NCBI GenBank assembly: GCA_020555605.1
Contig: JAJCJC010000010.1
Span: forward strand, 15,565-79,564
Length of the DNA: 64,000 nt
Reading direction: 5' to 3'
Source: a bacterium 210917-SL.2.15
Lineage (GTDB): Bacteria > Bacillota > Clostridia > Oscillospirales > Oscillospiraceae
This document shows, piece after piece, positions 7,579 through 16,453 of this stretch (its first letter is position 1; each line of letters begins with the position of its first letter). Made by a program: the position numbers and the translations under genes. A model generated the notes under the pieces. The model was not told where the DNA came from and did not search any database. It was given only the letters and a program-made list of their open reading frames with translations.

Positions 7579-8823
7579 TTACCCCTCCCGCGTGATCACT
7601 CCGCCGAGCATTTCATAGTCTTCCCAAAAATTGGGATAGGATTTTTTGACGCACTCTGCGCCGGTGATCGTCACCGGCTGTGTGCAACGCGTAGCCGCCA
7701 CAGCGGTCATCATGGCAATGCGGTGGTCGTTGCAGGCATCCACGCTCACGCCGCCGCGCAGCGTTTCCACACCGTGGATCACCAATCCGTCGCTCAGCTC
7801 CTCAATTTGTGCCCCCAGGGCGTTCATCGCCGTCGTAACTGCCGCAAGGCGGTCGCTCTCCTTGATGCGCAGCCGTGCCGCATGAACGATGCGCGCCGTC
7901 CCCTCGCGCACAGCCGCCATGGCGGCCAGCGGCGGCACCAGGTCGGGGCAGTCTGCCACGTCCAGTTCCACTTCGCCAGACCGGCTCAGTTTCACAAAGG
8001 CGTCGGCCACCACCTTATCCCCCTGCCGGGACATCTCGTTCATTCCGTTCACATCCACCAGATTGCCCAGCGCCATAGCGGCGTACCAGAACCCAGCCTG
8101 CGACCAGTCGGCTTCCACACAGCGCTTTGCAGACGCATAACGCTGTCCGCCGGGCACAGAAAAGGCGCCTGTATTCCCCTCCGGCGCATCCACCGTCACG
8201 CCGCAGCCTTTTAGCGCATCCAGCGTCATGGCGATATAGCTCCGGCTTTCCAGTTCCGTCGTGGAGTTGATGCGGGAATCCCCATCCAGCAGCGGAAGCG
8301 CATAGAGCAGCCCCGTGAAAAACTGGCTAGACACATTGCCGGGCAGTGAAAATACGCCGCTTTCCAACGTACCGCGCACGGTAAGGGCGCCGTCTTTTTG
8401 CTCCCAGTAAATTTCCTTTTCGTCAAACAGGTCAAAGTAGGGCTTTTGCGGCCGCTCCATCAGGCGGCCCCGGCCAGTGAACACGCCGCCCCCTGCCACC
8501 GCCAAGGCAATGGGGATCAGGAACCGCAGCGTGGAACCGCTCTCACCGCAGTCAAAATGGGGCACTCCATCCGCCTGACGGCGGGGCTGTCCGGCGGAAA
8601 TGCCGGTGACGCGGATCGTATATCCGTCCACCTGTTCCCATCTGGCGCCCAGCTGCTCCATACAGGAGAGGGTCGCCAGAATGTCCTGCGAAAAAGCTAC
8701 GTTCAAGAGCACGCTTTCCCCATCGGCCAATGCCGCGGCAATGATAAGCCGGTGCGCCTGACTTTTGGACGGCGGCGGCGTGATGGTCCCGCAGAGCTTT
8801 TGGGGCTGTATTGTCACATTCAT
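7579..8823 (-). CDS. aroA: 3-phosphoshikimate 1-carboxyvinyltransferase (EPSP synthase)
   Basis: A 414-residue enzyme that joins PEP to shikimate-3-phosphate. PPSKSQAHRLIIAAALADG near the N-terminus binds substrate, HFDCGESGSTLRFLIPIAL is the core signature, RLRIKESDRL and DACNDHRIAMM are the C-terminal motifs. The motif around residue 90 reads CGESGSTLR rather than the proteobacterial NAGTA.MR, which is the arrangement seen in class II, glyphosate-tolerant enzymes of many Firmicutes. It overlaps aroB by 4 bases. Confidence 0.94.
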   Translation of the reverse strand: MNVTIQPQKLCGTITPPPSKSQAHRLIIAAALADGESVLLNVAFSQDILATLSCMEQLGARWEQVDGYTIRVTGISAGQPRRQADGVPHFDCGESGSTLRFLIPIALAVAGGGVFTGRGRLMERPQKPYFDLFDEKEIYWEQKDGALTVRGTLESGVFSLPGNVSSQFFTGLLYALPLLDGDSRINSTTELESRSYIAMTLDALKGCGVTVDAPEGNTGAFSVPGGQRYASAKRCVEADWSQAGFWYAAMALGNLVDVNGMNEMSRQGDKVVADAFVKLSRSGEVELDVADCPDLVPPLAAMAAVREGTARIVHAARLRIKESDRLAAVTTAMNALGAQIEELSDGLVIHGVETLRGGVSVDACNDHRIAMMTAVAATRCTQPVTITGAECVKKSYPNFWEDYEMLGGVITREG

Positions 8824-9893
8824 ACGTCTTTTTCCTCCAGCAGCGCATACAGCGCCTCTTTTTCCATGGGCACAATTTCAGCCTGGCCGGGCCGCTCCAC
8901 CTCGATCACGCTGATGCGCCGGCCATGGGCCTTTTTATCCAGCCCCACTGCGGCGCGGTAATCTTCCATCGTGCATGGAATTTCGGTAGGCAGTTGAAAG
9001 ACTTTCAGCACCCGGATCAGACGCGTCTGCAGCTCCGCTACCGGGCGGCCTTTCCGCCGCTCCAGCTCCAGCATTTTCACCATGCCCGCAGCCACCGCTT
9101 CGCCGTGGGTATAGGTTTCATAATGATACGCCTTTTCATAGGCGTGGCCCAGGGTGTGGCCAAAGTTCAAAATGCCCCGCCGGCCCGTATCGTGCTCGTC
9201 CTCAGCCACCACGGCGCGCTTGATGTCGCAGCAGGTGTGCACAATCTGTTCCCAGTGCGCGGCGGCCTCTTGAATGCCATTCAAGCGCTCCAAAAAATCA
9301 AAAAAGGGCGCATCGGCGATCATACCATATTTAACCACTTCCGCCATGCCGTCACACAAAACGCGCTCCGGAAGCGTTGCAAAACACCCTGTGTCCGCCA
9401 ACACCAGTTTGGGCTGATAAAACGTGCCCACCAGATTTTTGCCCTGAGGCAGGTCGATAGCAGTTTTGCCGCCCACACTGCTGTCCACCTGTGCCAGCAG
9501 TGTGGTGGGGATCTGAATAAAGTCCACCCCCCGGAACATGGTGGCCGCCGCAAAGCCGGCCATATCGCCGGTGACGCCGCCGCCCAGCGCCACCACACCG
9601 TCGCCCCGGGTGAGTCCGCCTTCGGCAAAGCTCTCATAGAGGTTGTTCAGCATGCGGATATTCTTGCTGGCCTCGCCGGCGGGAAATGTGACGGAAAAAG
9701 CGGTAAATCCGGCCCTCAGCAAGCTTTCCATCACCGTTTTCAAATACAGCGAACCCACGTTGCTGTCCGTCACCACCGCCAGCCGTTCCGCCTGCGTCAC
9801 CGCGCGGATGCGCGCGCCGCACTGCTCCAAAAGTCCTGTTCCGATGAGAATATCATACGCCCTTCCCGGCAGTTCCACCGTCAGTTGTTTCAT
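8820..9893 (-). CDS. aroB: 3-dehydroquinate synthase
   Basis: A 357-residue NAD- and metal-dependent cyclase that converts DAHP to 3-dehydroquinate. VALGGGVTGDMAGFAAATMFRG is the NAD-binding core; QIPTTLLAQVDSSVGGKTAID carries the catalytic lysine region; the metal ligands lie in MAEVVKYG, NFGHTLGHA and THGEAVAAGM. The gene is separated from aroF by about 60 bases, the widest gap in the operon, and overlaps aroA by 4. Confidence 0.95.
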   Translation of the reverse strand: MKQLTVELPGRAYDILIGTGLLEQCGARIRAVTQAERLAVVTDSNVGSLYLKTVMESLLRAGFTAFSVTFPAGEASKNIRMLNNLYESFAEGGLTRGDGVVALGGGVTGDMAGFAAATMFRGVDFIQIPTTLLAQVDSSVGGKTAIDLPQGKNLVGTFYQPKLVLADTGCFATLPERVLCDGMAEVVKYGMIADAPFFDFLERLNGIQEAAAHWEQIVHTCCDIKRAVVAEDEHDTGRRGILNFGHTLGHAYEKAYHYETYTHGEAVAAGMVKMLELERRKGRPVAELQTRLIRVLKVFQLPTEIPCTMEDYRAAVGLDKKAHGRRISVIEVERPGQAEIVPMEKEALYALLEEKDV

Positions 9894-9953
9894 TGAGCCA
9901 AAACACCTTTCCCCAGAAATTTCTCAGAAAATAGACGAATGTTTTTCGTTACT

Positions 9954-10967
9954 TTACCACCGTTTGCCCATCAGATTCGCCATCTGTTTGATCTTTCCCA
10001 TCAGTTGTTCAAACTGATCCGGCGTCAGGGACTGTTGACCGTCGCACTTGGCATGGGGCGGGTCGTTGTGCACCTCCACAATGATGCCGTCGCACCCGGC
10101 GGCAATGCCGGACATGGTCAGGGATTCCACCAGCCAGCTCATGCCTCCGGAGTGGGAAGGATCGACGATGATGGGCAGATGGCTCATGCGCTTGATGCAG
10201 GGAATGGCCGCCACGTCCAGCGTGTTGCGGGTATAGGTTTCAAAGGTGCGGATACCGCGCTCGCAGAGGATCACGTTTTCGTTGCCCTCGCTCATGATAT
10301 ACTCAGCGGACATGATCCACTCCTCATAGGTGTTGGACAGGCCGCGCTTGAGCAGGATGGGCTTGCTCATTTTGCCCACCTCTTTGAGCAGATCGAAGTT
10401 CTGCATGTTGCGCGCGCCGATCTGCACCACATCCACTTTTTCCTCGAACAGATCAATGTATTTGGGACTCATCAGCTCCGTGACAATGGGCAGTCCAGAT
10501 GCCTCCTTAGCCAGCAGCAGCAGGTCGAGTCCCCGTGTGCCCATGCCCTGAAAGGAATAAGGTGAAGTGCGGGGCTTGAAGGCGCCGCCGCGCAGCATAG
10601 AAGCGCCGGCCGCCTTGACACGCTGGGCCACCTCCACCATCTGATCCTCGTTTTCCACGCTGCAGGGACCCGCGATCACGCCGAAATTACCACCGCCGAT
10701 CTTTGCGCTGCCCACAGACACCACCGTATCCTCGGGATGAAACTTGCGATTGGCTTTTTTATACGGCTCGGAAACCCGCATCACCCGCTCCACATGCTGA
10801 TTGATGGTGATTTTATCCATATCCACAGCAGTGGTATCGCCCACCAGTCCCAAGATACTGCAGCCATGCCCTTCCGTAATACTTACCTTCAGATCCAGCT
10901 GCTCCAGCTCCGCCGCCAGCTTAGCGATGTCCTCTTTTGAGGCGTTCGGTTTCATAACAACGACCAT
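9954..10967 (-). CDS. aroF: 3-deoxy-7-phosphoheptulonate synthase, type I-beta
   Basis: A 337-residue DAHP synthase, the first committed step of the shikimate pathway. Residues 1-75 form the ferredoxin-like regulatory extension (MVVVMKPNASKEDIAKL...) seen in Thermotoga-type enzymes, where Tyr/Phe act allosterically. The barrel carries VIAGPCSVE, LRGGAFKPRTSPYSFQG, ILLKRG, ICERGIRTFE and DPSHSGG, and the metal site is standard. It is the first structural gene after the Phe leader attenuator, so the whole pathway plus pheA is governed at this point. AAGGAG precedes the ATG at 10967. Confidence 0.95.
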   Translation of the reverse strand: MVVVMKPNASKEDIAKLAAELEQLDLKVSITEGHGCSILGLVGDTTAVDMDKITINQHVERVMRVSEPYKKANRKFHPEDTVVSVGSAKIGGGNFGVIAGPCSVENEDQMVEVAQRVKAAGASMLRGGAFKPRTSPYSFQGMGTRGLDLLLLAKEASGLPIVTELMSPKYIDLFEEKVDVVQIGARNMQNFDLLKEVGKMSKPILLKRGLSNTYEEWIMSAEYIMSEGNENVILCERGIRTFETYTRNTLDVAAIPCIKRMSHLPIIVDPSHSGGMSWLVESLTMSGIAAGCDGIIVEVHNDPPHAKCDGQQSLTPDQFEQLMGKIKQMANLMGKRW

Positions 10968-11010
10968 GCTATTTTACTCCTTTTTATCGAAATTTTTTGT
11001 ATACAAAAAG

Positions 11011-11044
11011 AAAAAAGCTCATTGATTGTTGTCAATCAATGAGC
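11011..11044 (-). terminator. Attenuator terminator of the aro-pheA operon
   Basis: On the minus strand GCTCATTGATTG, loop ACAA and CAATCAATGAGC form a perfect 12-base-pair stem followed by at least six T. It lies 44 bases before aroF and after the leader peptide. Its 5' arm and loop can instead pair with 11094-11109, giving a mutually exclusive antiterminator. Confidence 0.9.
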
Positions 11045-11102
11045 CTGTCATCGTTTTCCATTCCGGGGACACCCCAAAACGCCCCTTCTGTTTCTCATCA
11101 AT

Positions 11103-11198
11103 TCACAACTGCATAGTTTCCCAGCAAAAAGCGCTGCCGCCGATAAATCGACCGCAGAAAAAGAAGGAAAATGCAGTTGTAAAAAGCATATTGTCCAT
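11103..11198 (-). CDS. Phenylalanine-rich leader peptide of the aro operon
   Basis: A 31-codon ORF starting at ATG 11198 with GAAGGA about ten bases upstream. Seven of 31 residues are Phe, including the run SFFF encoded as TCC TTC TTT TTC, and the peptide ends at TGA 11103. Codons 7-10 (ACAACTGCAT) are the exact reverse complement of the last ten bases of the ORF (ATGCAGTTGT), forming stem 1:2. The bases from that 3' arm onward (11109-11094) pair at 15 of 16 positions, two of them G-U, with the terminator 5' arm and loop. This is the classical ribosome-stalling attenuator layout, with Phe-tRNA availability as the inferred signal. Confidence 0.85.
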   Translation of the reverse strand: MDNMLFTTAFSFFFCGRFIGGSAFCWETMQL

Positions 11199-11230
11199 CG
11201 TTTTACTATCCTTCGCCTGAAATTGGCTTC

Positions 11231-11259
11231 ATTATAAAAGGATTCCTTTAAAATTGCAA
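11231..11259 (-). promoter_or_regulatory. Promoter of the aro-pheA operon
   Basis: On the minus strand TTGCAA (11259-11254), 17 bases, TATAAT (11236-11231). It lies about 33 bases before the leader peptide start. Confidence 0.8.
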
Positions 11260-11391
11260 GAACTTTTTCTTCCCGGTGGTATTTCTTAACAAATTTCACA
11301 ACGGATGTTCCTTTCCTCCCCCAGGATTTGGCCACCTTGCTTGTACAGAAAAGACTTTCCTGCTCCTCTGGCCAAAATTCTAGAAAAAGTA

Positions 11392-11420
11392 TTGACATAC
11401 TGCTTCATCCGTGCTAACAT
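11392..11420 (+). promoter_or_regulatory. Promoter of the lysine riboswitch transcript
   Basis: TTGACA (11392-11397), 17 bases, TAACAT (11415-11420). It is divergent from the aro promoter, and the region 11199-11463 otherwise holds nothing recognised. Confidence 0.75.
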
Positions 11421-11463
11421 GCACACAATTGAATTACATATCTTTTGGGGCTATGCCTCATAC

Positions 11464-11638
11464 ACAATGGTAGAGGCGCAAAAAACATCAGTATCTGTTC
11501 AGATTTTCCGGTCTGGCCACCGCTGAACAAGAGAAAGGGTTTTTTGCCGAAGATGCAGATTCCGGCCCGGGAATTTGTATCTGGGCTGGCGGAGAATATC
11601 CGCTGGACTGTCACAGCAATGTGGAGTGCTATCATCTT
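11464..11638 (+). ncRNA. Lysine riboswitch (L box)
   Basis: The sequence shows GGTAGAGGCGC, CATCAGTA, GAAAGGG, GCCGAAG, CTGGGCTGG, GACTGTCA and GGAGTGCTATCAT in L-box order. ATGGTAG (11467) pairs with CTATCAT (11629) as P1. A strong terminator follows at 11673. Lysine binding would shut off the ABC transporter downstream, so the transporter is predicted to import lysine or a related cation. Confidence 0.92.
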
Positions 11639-11672
11639 TTCCAATTTTATTAGATTAGGTGCCAACGCCTCT

Positions 11673-11716
11673 GCCATAATGCTTCTTCTATTGAAGCATT
11701 ATGGCTTTTGTCTTTT
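11673..11716 (+). terminator. Terminator of the lysine riboswitch
   Basis: GCCATAATGCTTC and GAAGCATTATGGC form a 13-base-pair stem with loop TTCTATT, followed by TTTTGTCTTTT. Confidence 0.9.
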
Positions 11717-11802
11717 ATGGCCACATTAAGATTGCATTGTGATTCAAGAACCCACACGGATGTGCAAACCAAAACTGAAAAAATTGGAAGGAAGAAAAAA
11801 CA

Positions 11803-12702
11803 ATGATGAAAAAGAAACTATTTGCCCTGAGCTGCGCTGCACTGATGACGATGTCTCTGGCCGCCTGCGGCTCTCCCGCCGGGACCCCCTCCTCTGGCGG
11901 CTCTGCCGCTGAAAACAATGCCACTTCCTCCGGCGTGGAAGACGGCGTCCTGACCGTTGCTATGGAGTGTGCCTACGCACCCTATAACTGGACCCAGAAC
12001 AATGATTCCAACGGCGCTGTGCCGATTTCCAATGTGTCTGGTTCCTATGCCAACGGCTATGATGTAATGATCGCAAAAAAAATCTGCGAGGCCAATGGCT
12101 GGGAGTTGGAAATCATTCAGTCCGACTGGGGTTCTCTGGTGCCCGGCGTACAGAGCGGCACCTATGACGCCGTGATCGCCGGCCAGTCCATGACCGCCGA
12201 TCGCAGCAAAGAAGTTGATTTCGCCGGCCCTTACTACTATGCTACCATGGTCTGCGTCACCAAGGCAGACAGCCCCAACGCCAGCGCAACTTCCATTGAT
12301 GAGCTGAGCGGTACCGCCACCGCCCAGGAGTCCACAATCTGGTACAATAAATGCCTGCCGCAGATCAAAGGCGCAGATATCCAGACCGCCGCAGAAAGCG
12401 CTCCCGCCATGTTGATGGCTCTGGAAACCGGCACGGTGGATTTCGTCTGCACCGATATGCCCACAGCTCAGGGCGCTGTGCGGGCCTATCCTGATCTCAA
12501 GATTCTGGACTTCTCTGGGACCGACGGCGACTTTCAGTTCACCGATGAAGAGCGCGCCGAAAATGTGAACATCGGTGTTTCCGTGAAAAAAGGCAACACT
12601 GTGCTCAAAGACGCAATCGACAGCATCCTGTCCACTATGACGGCCGATGATTTCAATGCGCTGATGGACGAGGCCATTTCCATTCAGCCCCTGAGTGAAT
12701 AA
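11803..12702 (+). CDS. Amino-acid ABC transporter substrate-binding lipoprotein (lysine predicted)
   Basis: A 299-residue family 3 solute-binding protein. The N-terminus MMKKKLFALSCAALMTMS ends in the lipobox LAAC, so the mature protein is tethered by a lipidated cysteine. A Ser/Gly linker is followed by lobe 1 (LTVAMECAYAPYNW...GYDVMIAKKICEANG), the hinge, lobe 2 and a C-terminal return, in the normal order. GQSMTADRSKEVDFAGPYY is the usual ligand-site segment. It is the first gene after the lysine riboswitch and is followed by a permease and ATPase. Substrate is inferred from the riboswitch. GAAGGAAG precedes the start. Confidence 0.9.
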   Translation: MMKKKLFALSCAALMTMSLAACGSPAGTPSSGGSAAENNATSSGVEDGVLTVAMECAYAPYNWTQNNDSNGAVPISNVSGSYANGYDVMIAKKICEANGWELEIIQSDWGSLVPGVQSGTYDAVIAGQSMTADRSKEVDFAGPYYYATMVCVTKADSPNASATSIDELSGTATAQESTIWYNKCLPQIKGADIQTAAESAPAMLMALETGTVDFVCTDMPTAQGAVRAYPDLKILDFSGTDGDFQFTDEERAENVNIGVSVKKGNTVLKDAIDSILSTMTADDFNALMDEAISIQPLSE

Positions 12703-12725
12703 GATTTTCTGTTGACAGCGTCCGA

Positions 12726-12751
12726 GGCGAGGGATCCCGCTCCCTCGCCTT
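12726..12751 (+). terminator. Hairpin between binding protein and permease
   Basis: AGGCGAGGGA and TCCCTCGCCT form a 10-base-pair stem followed by a weak T tract. It probably makes the binding protein more abundant than the membrane components. Confidence 0.6.
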
Positions 12752-12897
12752 TGCCCTTGTTTTGCGGCGCCGAGGCCTGTCCTGTTTGTTTTCGGCGCAG
12801 GAAAACAGGGCCATGCGTCCTGTTCCGTGGGCAGCTCTCATAATGAAAAACGTTTGCACATTTCCCAGACAGAGAATCTTGAAAGGAGCATCTTCGT

Positions 12898-13818
12898 ATG
12901 CTGCAAATTTTCCTTCAGCAATGCTCGCAGCTGGGTACAGACATTTCCACAGTCTGGCAGTCCTATGGCGGGCAGTATCTCGCCGGCATGGGCGCTACAC
13001 TGCGCCTGGCACTTCTGGCTACGCTGATTGGCTGTATCATCGGCTTTTTCTGCGGTATCCTGAATACTATTCCCCATTCCAAAAACGACAATATCGTCAA
13101 ACGGTTCATACTGGGTCTGATCCGCGCAGTAATCCGGATTTATGTGGAAGTTTTCCGCGGAACACCTATGATTCTTCAGGCCGTGTTCATTTATTACGGA
13201 CTGCCCTATTTCACCGGCACGCTGGTAAAATGGCCCGATATCTTTGTAGCAGCGCTGTTTATCGTGTCGATCAACACCGGCGCATATATGGCCGAATCCG
13301 TTCGCGGCGGCTTCCTCTCCATTGATCCCGGCCAGACAGAAGGCGCCAAAGCCATCGGTATGACGCATGTTCAGACCATGCTCTATGTTATCATCCCCCA
13401 GGCGCTCCGTGTTTTGCTGCCGCAGATCGGCAACAATCTGATCATTAACATTAAAGACACCTCCGTTATGTTCATCATTGGTTTTGGCGAACTGTTCTCT
13501 GTCCACCGCGGCGTAGTCGGCCAAAATTACCTCTATTTCCCCTCCGCCGCCATTGAAATGGTCGCCTATCTGACCATGACCCTGATCGCTTCCATCCTTC
13601 TGCGCTGGCTGGAAAAACGCATGGACGGCAGCAGCAACTACACTCTGGTAAACGAAGATCAGCTGGTGGGAACCGCCGGCACATATAATCACCCGGCCAA
13701 AGGCAGCCCCTTTGACGAATCCAGCAAAGAATACGGCGATCCTTCCGCCCCAGGGCACCGCGCAGTGCAGAAGGAACTTTCGAAACGCCGCAGCGGCAGC
13801 ACCAGAGGGGAGCGTTGA
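12898..13818 (+). CDS. Amino-acid ABC transporter permease
   Basis: A 306-residue HisM/GlnP-family inner-membrane subunit. The N-terminus [22 protein letters not shown] is the typical start of the transmembrane domain; [18 protein letters not shown] is the family signature, and the EAA loop is [27 protein letters not shown], the contact point with the ATPase. The last 60 residues are a hydrophilic tail longer than in most homologs. GAAAGGAG lies eleven bases before ATG 12898. The stop abuts the ATPase start (2 bases apart). Confidence 0.9.
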   Translation: MLQIFLQQCSQLGTDISTVWQSYGGQYLAGMGATLRLALLATLIGCIIGFFCGILNTIPHSKNDNIVKRFILGLIRAVIRIYVEVFRGTPMILQAVFIYYGLPYFTGTLVKWPDIFVAALFIVSINTGAYMAESVRGGFLSIDPGQTEGAKAIGMTHVQTMLYVIIPQALRVLLPQIGNNLIINIKDTSVMFIIGFGELFSVHRGVVGQNYLYFPSAAIEMVAYLTMTLIASILLRWLEKRMDGSSNYTLVNEDQLVGTAGTYNHPAKGSPFDESSKEYGDPSAPGHRAVQKELSKRRSGSTRGER

Positions 13819-13820
13819 CC

Positions 13821-14561
13821 ATGAATGACATGATATTAGAAATCCGCCATCTCTCCAAATCCTTCGGCACCCACCAGGTACTGCGGGATATCGATTTTAC
13901 CGTCCGTCCCGGTGACGTGACCAGTATCATCGGCGCATCCGGTTCCGGTAAATCGACCCTGCTGCGCTGCATCAATCTGCTGGAAACCCCAAGCAGCGGA
14001 GAGATCCGCTTTCACGGTGAGGATATTATGAGCCGCAAGGGCGGCGCAGCCGCTTACCGCTCCAAGGTAGGTATGGTATTTCAGTCCTTTAATTTATTCG
14101 ATAATATGACCGTTCTCCGCAATTGCATGATTGGCCAGGAAAAAGTGCTCAAGCGTGGTAAGGAAGAGTCCCGTGCCAACGCCATGAAGTACCTAGAAAA
14201 GGTAGGTATGGCTCCTTATATTAACGCAAAACCCCGTCAGCTTTCCGGCGGCCAGAAGCAGCGTGTGGCCATCGCCCGTGCCCTGGCCATGGATCCGGAA
14301 GTGCTGCTGTTCGATGAACCCACCTCCGCACTGGATCCGGAAATGGTAGGCGAAGTGCTTTCCGTTATGCGGGATCTCGCTTCCGAAGGCACGACCATGC
14401 TGGTGGTGACCCATGAAATGGCTTTCGCCCGGGACGTTTCCAATCATGTGGTCTTTATGTGCGACGGCGTGATCGGTGAAGAGGGTGCTCCTGCGGATGT
14501 GTTTGAGCATCCTTCGAATCCCCGGATGATCGAATTTTTGTCCCGCTTCCGCAATGCCTGA
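13821..14561 (+). CDS. Amino-acid ABC transporter ATP-binding protein
   Basis: A 246-residue GlnQ/HisP-type ATPase. Walker [16 protein letters not shown] is near residue 37, the Q-loop reads [11 protein letters not shown], the signature is [15 protein letters not shown], Walker B is [14 protein letters not shown] and the H-loop is VVTHEM. The ATG at 13821 is preferred over an in-frame TTG at 13815 because GAGGGGAGCG is correctly spaced to it. It closes the riboswitch-controlled operon and is followed by a hairpin. Confidence 0.93.
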   Translation: MNDMILEIRHLSKSFGTHQVLRDIDFTVRPGDVTSIIGASGSGKSTLLRCINLLETPSSGEIRFHGEDIMSRKGGAAAYRSKVGMVFQSFNLFDNMTVLRNCMIGQEKVLKRGKEESRANAMKYLEKVGMAPYINAKPRQLSGGQKQRVAIARALAMDPEVLLFDEPTSALDPEMVGEVLSVMRDLASEGTTMLVVTHEMAFARDVSNHVVFMCDGVIGEEGAPADVFEHPSNPRMIEFLSRFRNA

Positions 14562-14570
14562 TACTGTTTT

Positions 14571-14605
14571 GCCCCCTGCGCTTCAGCAGGGGGCTTCCCT
14601 TTTTG
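14571..14605 (+). terminator. Terminator after the lysine-type transporter operon
   Basis: GCCCCCTGC and GCAGGGGGC flank a short loop, followed by TTCCCTTTTT. Confidence 0.8.
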
Positions 14606-14640
14606 TGCACTGTGCGTTATACTGCTTTGAGAAAGGTGGA

Positions 14641-15477
14641 ATGAGGCTTATGTTGCGCCGCATCGCTCTGCTGTGCCTGCTGCCGCTGCTGCTGTGCAGC
14701 GCCTGCGGGAAACCCGCACCGGAAGGGTCTTCCTCCCTGGAAGAATCCTCCGCACCACAGCGGATTACAACCATTTATCCCACATGGGACACGGACGATA
14801 TTTATACCGCCGGAGACATTGTCGTTCACAACGGCGGGTACTACCGCGCCCTTTGGTGGAGCCGGGGCAACGAACCCACCGCGGACACGGAGCGGGACGA
14901 ATGGCAGTACCTAGGCGAAGTGCCTGTCACCGGCGCCTATTTCAACGACGTTCCCGACAGCACATGGTACGCCGAAGCAATCAACACGTTGGCTGAAGAG
15001 GGCATCGTCACCGGCGCAGGCAGCGGGAACAATTTCTACCCCAGCCGCCCCGTCACCCGCGCGCAGTTTGCCGTATTACTTTGCCGCGCACTGGAAATTG
15101 AACCTGCAGAAAGCGGCGATCATTTTGCAGACGCCGCCGATGCCTGGTATGCGCCGTATCTGGCCGCTCTGAAACAGTGCGGCATCGCGAGGGGCGGTGA
15201 CAACAATCTTTTCCGTCCGGAGCAGCCCATCACCCGCCAGGAGCTGTGCTGCCTGATCTATAATGCCAGCGATGGTTTTTCCGAAGATCCCGAAACCGCT
15301 CTGGCTCCTTACAGCGACCGGGAAACGGTCGCTTCCTGGGCCATCCAGGCTTTGTCCTGGTGTGTGGAGCGCGGGATTGTGGAAGGCAGCGGCGGAAAGC
15401 TTCTGCCCGACGACACCGCTTCCCGCGCCGAAGCCGCGCAGATCATTTACAATCTGCTCCAGCGGGCACGATCGTAA
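14641..15477 (+). CDS. SLH-domain lipoprotein with a carbohydrate-binding module
   Basis: A 278-residue exported protein. The signal peptide RRIALLCLLPLLLCSAC has a lipobox-like LCSAC, so it is probably a lipoprotein. Residues about 40-100 look like a type 3 chitin-binding/CBM5-12 module (YTAGDIVVHNGGYYRALWW). Three SLH repeats follow: DVPDSTWYAEAINTLAEEG, DAADAWYAPYLAALKQCG and a third ending WCVERGIVEGSGGKLLPDD. SLH repeats normally bind pyruvylated cell-wall polymer; csaB at 52.2 kb would supply it. ATG 14641 is chosen because AAAGGTGG is just upstream; the longer frame reads through the terminator before it. It is a single gene between two hairpins. Confidence 0.85.
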   Translation: MRLMLRRIALLCLLPLLLCSACGKPAPEGSSSLEESSAPQRITTIYPTWDTDDIYTAGDIVVHNGGYYRALWWSRGNEPTADTERDEWQYLGEVPVTGAYFNDVPDSTWYAEAINTLAEEGIVTGAGSGNNFYPSRPVTRAQFAVLLCRALEIEPAESGDHFADAADAWYAPYLAALKQCGIARGGDNNLFRPEQPITRQELCCLIYNASDGFSEDPETALAPYSDRETVASWAIQALSWCVERGIVEGSGGKLLPDDTASRAEAAQIIYNLLQRARS

Positions 15478-15492
15478 GCAGCCAAAAGCAAC

Positions 15493-15528
15493 CGGCAGCC
15501 CTCTGCTGCCGGCTGCTTTTTTAGAAAA
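15493..15528 (+). terminator. Terminator after the SLH lipoprotein
   Basis: AGCAACCGGCAG pairs with CTGCCGGCTGCT, followed by TTTTTT. Confidence 0.8.
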
Positions 15529-15634
15529 GAAAAAAGTTTTTTAAGCGCCTTTCAGGATTGTGTTGCGCCACTTGTGCGCCGCGCCCTTTCTGCTATACTT
15601 TTTGTGGAGCGGCAAAGAAAGGAGCGGGGCACCT

Positions 15635-16383
15635 ATGAGCACATTCCATCTCAATGCATTGCGCTGGTTTGCATGGCTCTGGATCACATCGGTTTTTATT
15701 TCGAAGCCGCGCCTCTCTGGCTGGGCTGCATCGGCCGCATTTCGGATCCGCTTTTCCTGTTCTGCATGGTCTGGGGATATCACTACACCAGGAATCGAAC
15801 GGTCTACCTTCTGCGCCTGTATCTTCTCAGCATCTGCATGACGGTTTTCAGCTACACCCTTGACACGCTGTTTCCCACTCCAAACGGATACGGAAACCAC
15901 AATATCTTTCTGTCGCTGTTCCTTGTGGGTGTACTCATCCGTACTATCGAATGTTTTCGGCGTGATCGTAAACGCGGCTTTCTTCTGCTGGGCGCCATCG
16001 CTGCTGCACAGGTCTTTTATTTCCTGCTCCCCGGCATCGTCCCTTTCACCCGGCAGCTGAACGGCGATTTACTGACGGGAATCGTCCCGAATCTGGCGCT
16101 GAATGAATATGGAACGGCTTTTATTGCCCTGGGCGTCGCCCTGTATTTTCTACGGGAAAAACCCGAACTGGTGTCTGTGGTATATATTCTGTCCAGCATC
16201 AGCCAATTCAGCAGCAAAATGATCAACGGCGGCCCGGTGACCCAGTGGATGATGCTGTTTGCTCTGCCGCGGACACCGCACTATAACGGCGAAAAGGGTC
16301 CTGGGCTGAAATATTTCTTCTATTTCTTTTACCCTGCCCACACCTTCCTTCTCTTCTACTTAGCCAATTTCATACTTGTATAA
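15635..16383 (+). CDS. TraX-family membrane protein with an apparent N-terminal frameshift
   Basis: The bulk of the frame encodes a TraX-family polytopic membrane protein with the signature CIALVCMALDHIGFYF, then GRISDPLFLFCMVWGY and about eight hydrophobic segments; the C-terminus FFYFFYPAHTFLLFYLANF is typical. Members include conjugation-associated F-pilin acetylases, but chromosomal copies have unknown function. The expected start, ATG 15635 with GAAAGGAG upstream, encodes MSTFHLNAL in a different frame from the TraX core, which begins near 15655. A net loss of one base (or 3n+1) near 15650 would explain this. The only in-frame upstream start, GTG 15574, overlaps the promoter-like TATACT at 15593. 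Function may be lost or restored by a start at ATG 15673. Confidence 0.65.
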
Positions 16384-16415
16384 CAGCATGTGCAAGCAGA
16401 CGCTACAGCGTATGG

Positions 16416-16450
16416 AAAACGCGGCAGGCTCATCGCCTGCCGCGTTTATC
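16416..16450. terminator. Bidirectional terminator between traX-like and PepSY genes
   Basis: AAACGCGGCAGG and CCTGCCGCGTTT flank the loop CTCATCG, with short A and T runs on either side. Confidence 0.75.
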
Positions 16451-16453
16451 GTT

